Assembly (NCBI GenBank): GCA_947174735.1
Contig: CAMWKC010000043.1
Coordinates: 1 to 11,916, forward strand
Length of the DNA stretch: 11,916 nt
Source: an uncultured Porphyromonadaceae bacterium
GTDB taxonomy: Bacteria > Bacteroidota > Bacteroidia > Bacteroidales > Muribaculaceae
Direction: 5' to 3'
Part shown: positions 6,025-11,916 of the stretch, one piece after another
How the letters are laid out: each line of letters starts with the position of its first letter
How positions within the stretch are numbered: the stretch's first letter is position 1
Translations under genes and position numbers: made by a program
The notes under the pieces: generated by a model
Seen by the model: only the letters and a program-made list of their open reading frames with translations
Database searches by the model: none
What the model was told of the DNA's origin: nothing

Positions 6025-8655
6025 ATGGCATATAATATATTTACTCTTTCCAAAGTTTCTCCTTCGGAACGTGACCCTAAGAAAATTGTGGCTGCTCTTA
6101 AAAAAGAACAGACGAATCTTACGGGAAAGCGTAACCGCAGAATGATTACGCCTGAACAGTTCACAGAAATCAATGACTTCATTACTCAGGCTATTGACAG
6201 AGTGCAGAATGAACCTTCCTATATTGCATCTCAGGCTGATGAGATACTTCAGGCACTTAAAAGCGAAGTCTGTGATTTTGCCAACACATTCGTAGACAAG
6301 CGCACTATGGAAATTGATGCTGATGCGCTAACGGCAGTAGAAAGAAAATTTAAATCCAAGGGCTTGTCTGCCAAAGATATTCTGAATATTATAGGAGCTA
6401 AGGTCAGAACTTCCGGTCCGGTTGTGAAACCTGTTCATGACGACGGTGTGAAACCATTGCCTAAAGCACGTATGGACGCTATCAACAGCTATCTGAAAAA
6501 ACTCGGCCTTCTGAATATTTATCAGTTTTTAGGTATACCTGCCGATGCTGACCATGCCCGCTTCTCACAGGTACTGACTACAAAGACCCGTGCTGATTCT
6601 GTTGATGTGCAACGTACTCCGGCCAAAGATGTAGCTCACCATCTTATGTCGGCTATTCAGGATTTCATTTCCGATCAGAATCTGCGTAAAGCCTATGACA
6701 AAGCGCTGCGTGAGGCGGGCTTTGATTCTGTAGGAGAGAAAATGACCATGATGGCCTCTATAAACAGAAAGTTCATCGCACCGGATTTGTACAAGGAATT
6801 ACTCGATGAATGTACACGCAACGGGCTTGAACTGGCTCTTGCACAAGGTCTGATAGCAGCTAAGGCGCAAGAACTCGGTATGCAGTATGATGACGGTTCT
6901 GTTAGCGCCACATCAAAAACCTGTCGTTTCTGCGGTGCGCTCAATGACCGTAAGGCCGGACATTGCCGTAACTGTTCTATGCCGCTTGACATAACATGTC
7001 CTAAGTGTGGCGCGAAATCTGCACCGGCAGATATGAGTTGTGTAAGATGCGGTTTCTCCTTTACAGGTATGCGCCGGGCTTTACAGCTGATTTCTGATGC
7101 TGAAAGTGCTGTAGCCCGTAAGAATCTTAATATCGCTTCACAATTAGCAGTACAGGCAGAAGATTTATGGCCGGGACATTCAGCAACAAAAGAGCTGGTA
7201 GCCAAAATAAAACGAACCGCTGACTCAATGCCTGTACCCTCTCCTGAGGCTGTTACCGCAAAGGTTACAAACAAAACCGTTTCGGTCAGCTGGAAAGCTA
7301 TCCCTATCGAGGGAGCAGTCTATACGGTAGTTCGCCGTGAAGCAGCACGACCTACTTCCCTGAAAGATGGGAAAGTAGTGGGCAAAACAGCTAATCTGGT
7401 TATTGATGATCCGAATCCTGCTGTCGGTACTGAATATTACTATGGAGTTTTTGCGGAAGTCAACGGACGTATGTCGGCTACCTGTGGCACAACTTCCGTA
7501 CCTGCTGTCATTATACAGCAACTTGCTCCTGCTGATATTGCTATGAATGTAGACGAGAACAGTGTCACTTTTTCCTGGCAGCCTCTAAAAGGATTGACCG
7601 GTATGGAAATAAGTCGTGATAGCAGTACTCCGGCTATGGCAAGCGGTACGACTTTCCGAGACCCCGGGCTGTCAAAAGGTAAAGCTTACAACTATACGCT
7701 GCCCCCGATATTCAGCGACGGCCGTGGCGGTACAGTAAAAGGCAACCCTATAGCTATGCGTGCGATGCCACAGGAACAGCCTAAGGCAGTGTCCTTATCG
7801 GTAAGTGAGGAAGATTACCGTGCCCGTCTCAGCTGGGAAACGCCTAAAACAGGCCAGGTATTCATTTACCGCTCTTCGAAACCCTTCAAGGTCAATCGTA
7901 ACGATGTAGTGTCTATTGATACTTTTACTGCCGAACGCCTTAATGTGGCCGGAAATAACTGTACTGTTCCTAAGGATTTCACCGGTCTGCACTATTTTAT
8001 TCCGGTTACTGTGTCAGGAAATATAGGTGTGGTAGGTGACGGAGTTAAAGTATCGTCTGTATCGGCTCTTGATTCCGTTCAAATCAGCAGAAGCCAGAAC
8101 GGAATATCATTAAAATGGAAATGGGGGGCTTCTGATCAGGCGAAGGTAGAATGGAGTCTTGATGGCGGTGCTATACAGAGTCAGAAAGTTTCCCGCTCCG
8201 GACCAAACGGATTCTTTAACGTTCCTGTTCCTGACGGTACCGGGTCTGTAAATGTATCTGTAAAGTCTGTTGCTGACACTTCCGAAGGTCTTCTCGAAGG
8301 GCCTGTTACAGAAAAGTCCTTCACTTTGAAGGCAATGATAATTAATTTCGATAAGGTAACTCAAGTAAGAAGATTCGGTTTTCTGAAGTCGAACAAGTAT
8401 GTCCTCTCCTTATCGGGTCCGGGAGGGGATCTTCCCTGTGATCTGAAAGTATTGGTACAGAATGGTTTTCCGCCCGCTGACCTTATTAATCATCCTGCCT
8501 CGGCTATTATAAAGGCTAATGCTTTGCGAAGTGGTAAAGCCGAGATAACAGTCGAACCTTCTGAAAAGGGGGACGATTTGTATTTTCGTCTCGTACCTGT
8601 AGAGCTTTCTGTAAATTCACAGCTTACAATTGTACCGGAAGTTAACAATCCCTAA
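6025..8655 (+). CDS. Multidomain protein: helical N-terminus, degenerate J-like module, two zinc ribbons, FN3-like repeats
   Basis: I recognise the domains of this 876-residue protein but no named family. Residues 1-150 look helical and charged. Residues 164-228 resemble a J-domain: NIYQFLGIPADAD at the start and SDQNLRKAYDKAL (216-228) at the end, like the D-x-x-x-R-x-x-Y-D end of DnaJ. The HPD tripeptide needed to stimulate Hsp70 ATPase is absent. Two four-cysteine zinc ribbons follow: C300/C303/C314/C317 and C325/C328/C339/C342. A helical, TPR-like linker (about 349-400) leads to a series of beta domains resembling fibronectin type III: about 403-494 (VSVSWKAI and YYYGVFAE), 497-583 (VTFSWQPL), 584-675 (ARLSWETP) and 680-760 (ISLKWKWG). 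A further beta-rich end is unassigned. FN3 repeats usually bind proteins or carbohydrate, but no export signal is present, so a cytosolic scaffold is likely. Placed after two Hsp70s, it is a candidate co-chaperone or recognition subunit. Domain limits are approximate; the J-like call is moderate, the zinc ribbons firm. Confidence 0.85.
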   Translation: MAYNIFTLSKVSPSERDPKKIVAALKKEQTNLTGKRNRRMITPEQFTEINDFITQAIDRVQNEPSYIASQADEILQALKSEVCDFANTFVDKRTMEIDADALTAVERKFKSKGLSAKDILNIIGAKVRTSGPVVKPVHDDGVKPLPKARMDAINSYLKKLGLLNIYQFLGIPADADHARFSQVLTTKTRADSVDVQRTPAKDVAHHLMSAIQDFISDQNLRKAYDKALREAGFDSVGEKMTMMASINRKFIAPDLYKELLDECTRNGLELALAQGLIAAKAQELGMQYDDGSVSATSKTCRFCGALNDRKAGHCRNCSMPLDITCPKCGAKSAPADMSCVRCGFSFTGMRRALQLISDAESAVARKNLNIASQLAVQAEDLWPGHSATKELVAKIKRTADSMPVPSPEAVTAKVTNKTVSVSWKAIPIEGAVYTVVRREAARPTSLKDGKVVGKTANLVIDDPNPAVGTEYYYGVFAEVNGRMSATCGTTSVPAVIIQQLAPADIAMNVDENSVTFSWQPLKGLTGMEISRDSSTPAMASGTTFRDPGLSKGKAYNYTLPPIFSDGRGGTVKGNPIAMRAMPQEQPKAVSLSVSEEDYRARLSWETPKTGQVFIYRSSKPFKVNRNDVVSIDTFTAERLNVAGNNCTVPKDFTGLHYFIPVTVSGNIGVVGDGVKVSSVSALDSVQISRSQNGISLKWKWGASDQAKVEWSLDGGAIQSQKVSRSGPNGFFNVPVPDGTGSVNVSVKSVADTSEGLLEGPVTEKSFTLKAMIINFDKVTQVRRFGFLKSNKYVLSLSGPGGDLPCDLKVLVQNGFPPADLINHPASAIIKANALRSGKAEITVEPSEKGDDLYFRLVPVELSVNSQLTIVPEVNNP

Positions 8656-8667
8656 ATTCAAAACCTC

Positions 8668-9843
8668 ATGAGTAAAGTTACATGTCCCTATTGTTTCGAA
8701 TCATTCGACAGCGCAAACGTACATTTTCTATGTCGTTGCAAGAAAGTGGAAGATGAGAAATATAAAAATTTCTGGAAACCTACACCTGTGAATCCTCAGG
8801 GACGCTCTATAGTGCCGAAGCGGGGACTGCTGTCATTCGGCACACCGAAATCAGCCGTATGCCCTGACTGTAAAAAGAAAACCTACATGATGCTTTGCCC
8901 TAAGTGTCATAACAGAATACCTAACGACATGGTACTTAATGGCGGCAAAATCATTTCTATAGTAGGAGCGCGAAGCAGCGGCAAGTCAAACTATATAGCG
9001 GTGTTGATAGAGGAACTGCGCAGGAATGTAAACAGACTCGGCCGACTTGGGCTCGAGTATAAGAATGTGGCCGAGCAAAGTGAGTTACAGACAGAAAACC
9101 GTTATAAGAACGATTTTTATAATCCCCTGTATAACAATAGCAGATGTGTCGATCAGACTGCCGTAGGCGATTTCCGTTCACGCATTCCGATGATTTTCAC
9201 TCTGACTTCGCCTAAAGGAGAATCGATGCATTTAGTATTCTATGATACTGCAGGTGAGAATTTCGGACAGACGGCCAACATTGCCGAGAATGTGAAATTT
9301 CTTACCAAATCGGATGCGATTCTATATCTTGTGGACACAGAGAATATCGACGCAGTGCGTAAACGTCTCGGTAAACCGAAAGCCGATACCGGTTTCGATT
9401 CTATTCTATCAGCTCTCTTAGGTCATTTTCAGGAGGGCAATGAGGAGGCCAAAGCCATGTTCTCAAAGCCCATGGCAGTTGTCTTCAGTAAAATCGACTA
9501 TATAACTTCCGGAGATGAGCGTTTTCAGGATTGTTCTATAGCCGGTCTGAAAACCAATTCTCCTTATCTGATGACTGACGGTATAAATCTCAAGGAATTC
9601 GAGATGAACAGCAAGAGTATCAAAAGTATTCTTGACAGAGTATGGAGACAACCGGACTTCATTAATAATATTGACAATAACTGGAAAGATGCTGATAAGA
9701 ATGTCTGTTTCTTCGGGGTTTCGGCCCTCGGCAATGCTCCGAAAGGCACCACTCTGACAGGCGAGCTGAATCCGTTCAGGGTACTTGACCCGTTAGTGTG
9801 GATTTTAAATAAACTCAATTTTCCACTTCCTCTCAAAAAATAA
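8668..9843 (+). CDS. Zinc-ribbon TRAFAC-type GTPase (DO-GTPase / GAP1-associated class)
   Basis: The 391-residue protein starts with cysteine pairs C6/C9/C22/C24 and C65/C68/C77/C80, forming one or two zinc ribbons. A P-loop GTPase domain follows. Its Walker A (G1) is GARSSGKS (100-107), G3 is YDTAGE with D193 and G196, G4 is SKID (274-277; Ser for the usual Asn/Thr, with the guanine-specifying D277 kept) and G5 is SAL (352-354). T164 in the QTAVGDF stretch is a possible G2 threonine. The pattern fits the TRAFAC-clade GTPases that accompany GAP1 proteins in bacteria, called DO-GTPases in domain databases as I recall. I did not verify which subtype. No membrane segment is seen. The gene starts 12 bases after the J-like/FN3 gene and stops 6 bases before the GAP1-like gene, so translation of the pair may be coupled. 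It is likely a GTP-dependent molecular switch of the complex. An ATPase is unlikely given SKID. Confidence 0.85.
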   Translation: MSKVTCPYCFESFDSANVHFLCRCKKVEDEKYKNFWKPTPVNPQGRSIVPKRGLLSFGTPKSAVCPDCKKKTYMMLCPKCHNRIPNDMVLNGGKIISIVGARSSGKSNYIAVLIEELRRNVNRLGRLGLEYKNVAEQSELQTENRYKNDFYNPLYNNSRCVDQTAVGDFRSRIPMIFTLTSPKGESMHLVFYDTAGENFGQTANIAENVKFLTKSDAILYLVDTENIDAVRKRLGKPKADTGFDSILSALLGHFQEGNEEAKAMFSKPMAVVFSKIDYITSGDERFQDCSIAGLKTNSPYLMTDGINLKEFEMNSKSIKSILDRVWRQPDFINNIDNNWKDADKNVCFFGVSALGNAPKGTTLTGELNPFRVLDPLVWILNKLNFPLPLKK

Positions 9844-9849
9844 GTCCCG

Positions 9850-11916
9850 ATGACTATTATCGATCCTTTCAGGCCGAAGGAATATCCTTACGAGCAGATA
9901 ATCTGGGGTTCTACTCAGAAATCTATAAATACCGGTTCTTCAGGTTTCGGTCTGCGTACCCACAGTCCGGGACTTACCTCAGAAGAGGCGGCTGAGATTG
10001 CGCAGTTGGCTATGGTCAATTATTCTCTGCCCACAGCTCAGAAGGCTACAGAGAGTGATATTCTGGCTACTCCATTAATTGAAGACCGTTATCCGTCACT
10101 ATACACATTCCGCGAAGTGACTTTGAGTAATGGTAAAAAAGTATGGGTAGTAGGACGTACTCTTTATGTGGTTAGTGATTATGGTTTCTTTGCCGATATT
10201 GATTCGGCACGCCGTGACGGCTCCAATTACATCGCTCACTTAGCTGTATTTAATGAGCAGCCTGACATTACAGCCCTTGCGGCTATGATAAGACAGAACA
10301 AATTTCTCCCCGCAGATAAGCGTCTTACGCCGGCTAATACTGAGATACGCGCTCTTCTTGTGGGCGAGCCTATGCCGTTGCCTACAGGGGAAATTTCATT
10401 TTTCCGTTCTGATTATGACAACAATACTTTTCTGACAGAAGTGGCTTTAGGCCTGTTGACCGCAATGTATCGTAACAGACATGCAGGTGAGCATAATTCC
10501 GTCGAGGCGAAGAAACTTGTGGTACGTCTTGATGATAAATATCTCCCGGATTTATTGTACACCCTCTCGCATCTTCCTGAAAATCTTACACGCAATTTAC
10601 AATTTCAGGCTAATACATTGTATTATACAGGTGTGCCGGAAGACCTTGATATGATTGTGGTGCCAAGTCAGAATACGACCCGCATAGATGAGGAGTTTTT
10701 TATTGTTGTTGACTATACAAAACCTGTTCCCCGGGTTGTCAATCTACTTGAATCCTCTCTTTTTGATCACATCCGTAAGTCTGCGGACAATGGTATAATT
10801 TTTGACCGTGATGATACAATTGCGCTTTGTGCTAACGGTGGTCTTGAAGAGTCTGATCCGGAGTTAGCATATTGGGCCAGAAGACTTATAACCAATGATG
10901 GAAATGCGAGACTGGGTGAACTGACCGGTGAACGCATTGTACAGCTTCTTCATCTGAAGTCACTCAACGAGCATGAACGTAATATACTTTACGATAAACT
11001 CAACAATTATCTGAACGACTACTTCTATAAGTCTCTTCATTTGGAGTACACTGCCAATACTCTTCGTGAAGGACTTGACATACTTAATACTTTGCGTCGT
11101 GAGGCTCCCGATATGATAAGAATCTCTCAGGAATCAGTCAGGTTTGTCTCCGACCGTCTCTTCGCACGTCCCGAATATTTCGGTAAGCTGTTCCGTGAAG
11201 CTTCGCAGAACGAACGGCTTGACGCAGCTTTATACATTCTCAATGAAGCGGAGGAAAAAGTACCTCGTGTTACAGTCATGCAGTCATTACGTATGGCTGA
11301 GAATCCTCAGATATGGCGTCAGATGCTGAATTATATAGCTGTTTCAGGAAAGCCCGAATATGCTATTGAAGTGATGAAAGATCTGATTGCTTCACCTATG
11401 AATGATAAGGCAAAGTTCATTAAAGAACTTTATAGTCCTAAGCAATACATGAATATCTGGTTTCAGGTATTTAATGAACTATCGGATCAGGAACTTATTA
11501 AATTAGGCTTCCCAGAAATTATTGAATTTTGGCTGACCGACGCTGATAGCCGCCGTGAACTTCTTCGCGATGATAAAGCCCGGAAACTTCTTAGCCGTCC
11601 GGACCTACTGACTCAGACGACTTGTAAAGAGATCCAGCGTATAATTGACGTTGCTGAAAGATGTATCCCGGACAGTGTTAATTCAAAACTTATAAATGAA
11701 GCTGTTACTCAGTATGGACCGGATGACGAATATACAGAAGCGATAATTAGAAAATGGCTTGAACAATCCAAGAAAAAGGAAGACTTCATTAATCAGATGA
11801 ATTTCCTGTATTTGATTGGTACAAGCAGATATTTAGCCAAATGGTTTGAAACCTACCGCTGGCCACTCTTAACGAGTGACAAAAGCCGTCAGGACGCTAT
11901 CGTGATTCTTATAGAT
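9850..11916 (+). CDS. GAP1-like (GTPase-associated protein 1), 3' end outside the window
   Basis: The frame opens with the ATG at 9850, six bases after the GTPase stop and in the same frame, and stays open for 689 codons to the window edge. The N-terminus reads YEQIIWGST (14-22), then SSGFGLRTHSPGL (30-42). This matches the start of GAP1 N-terminal domains: a short strand, an S-x-x-G-F/Y-G-x-R/V-x-x-S-P-G-L/I motif, then a helix. A strand pair KVWVVGRTLYVVSDY (100-114) and N-Y-I-A-H-L (about 127-132) further resemble this domain, where bound partner GTPases are expected. The rest, from about residue 340, is predominantly helical with repeating E/R/L-rich helices, perhaps a TPR- or HEAT-like scaffold, with no catalytic motif or membrane segment seen. 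GAP1 is known as the operon partner of TRAFAC GTPases and is predicted to regulate or scaffold them; its biochemistry is not established to my knowledge. Assignment rests on the N-terminal motif plus the GTPase neighbour. Confidence 0.82.
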   Translation, partial: MTIIDPFRPKEYPYEQIIWGSTQKSINTGSSGFGLRTHSPGLTSEEAAEIAQLAMVNYSLPTAQKATESDILATPLIEDRYPSLYTFREVTLSNGKKVWVVGRTLYVVSDYGFFADIDSARRDGSNYIAHLAVFNEQPDITALAAMIRQNKFLPADKRLTPANTEIRALLVGEPMPLPTGEISFFRSDYDNNTFLTEVALGLLTAMYRNRHAGEHNSVEAKKLVVRLDDKYLPDLLYTLSHLPENLTRNLQFQANTLYYTGVPEDLDMIVVPSQNTTRIDEEFFIVVDYTKPVPRVVNLLESSLFDHIRKSADNGIIFDRDDTIALCANGGLEESDPELAYWARRLITNDGNARLGELTGERIVQLLHLKSLNEHERNILYDKLNNYLNDYFYKSLHLEYTANTLREGLDILNTLRREAPDMIRISQESVRFVSDRLFARPEYFGKLFREASQNERLDAALYILNEAEEKVPRVTVMQSLRMAENPQIWRQMLNYIAVSGKPEYAIEVMKDLIASPMNDKAKFIKELYSPKQYMNIWFQVFNELSDQELIKLGFPEIIEFWLTDADSRRELLRDDKARKLLSRPDLLTQTTCKEIQRIIDVAERCIPDSVNSKLINEAVTQYGPDDEYTEAIIRKWLEQSKKKEDFINQMNFLYLIGTSRYLAKWFETYRWPLLTSDKSRQDAIVILID

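Noticed and set aside
6693..7274. 193-codon reverse-strand open frame under the J-like/zinc-ribbon gene
   Set aside because: It overlaps the cysteine pairs of the + strand zinc ribbons, has no recognisable domain, and its many Cys, Ser and Ala are explained by the complement of the + strand codons.
11144..11329. 61-codon + strand frame inside the GAP1-like gene
   Set aside because: It is out of frame within a continuous 689-codon open frame and has no identifiable feature.

Overview
The window looks like chromosomal DNA from a Bacteroidota species, most likely Bacteroidales. Genes lack Shine-Dalgarno sequences and start instead after A/T-rich stretches. The single recognisable promoter element is a Bacteroidota-type -7 box (TAnnTTTG). 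The protein families at the left edge (LpxL-like acyltransferase, family 25 glycosyltransferase) are typical of a Gram-negative envelope. All genes are on the + strand. I see no tRNA, rRNA, CRISPR array or insertion sequence.

Layout. (1) 1-1114: the end of an envelope lipid/LPS gene pair, a lysophospholipid acyltransferase (5' end outside the window) and a GT25 glycosyltransferase. (2) 1115-1468: an A/T-rich intergenic region holding a candidate promoter at 1227-1234 and a leader of about 230 nt. (3) 1469 to the end of the window: one tightly packed six-gene cluster with gaps of 59, 21, 18, 12 and 6 bases. It encodes in order a divergent GrpE-like exchange factor with a long acidic tail, an Hsp70 lacking the lid, a second Hsp70 whose lid is replaced by a VWA domain, an 876-residue protein with a degenerate J-like module, two zinc ribbons and several fibronectin-III-like domains, a zinc-ribbon TRAFAC-type GTPase, and a GAP1-like (GTPase-associated protein 1) protein that runs off the right edge.

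The cluster reads as a dedicated, non-housekeeping chaperone/GTPase machine. Hsp70, GrpE and J-like parts are all present but each departs from the canonical form: no lid, a VWA fusion, an altered interdomain linker and no HPD motif. They are coupled to a GTPase/GAP1 pair. GAP1 with its GTPase is, from memory of comparative genomic work, a predicted NTP-dependent bacterial conflict (defence) module. My inference is a cytosolic ATP- and GTP-gated sensor or assembly system, with FN3, VWA and zinc-ribbon domains as binding surfaces. No nuclease, protease, pore or other toxic effector is visible, so an effector, if any, would lie past position 11916. Function is inferred from domains and gene order only.
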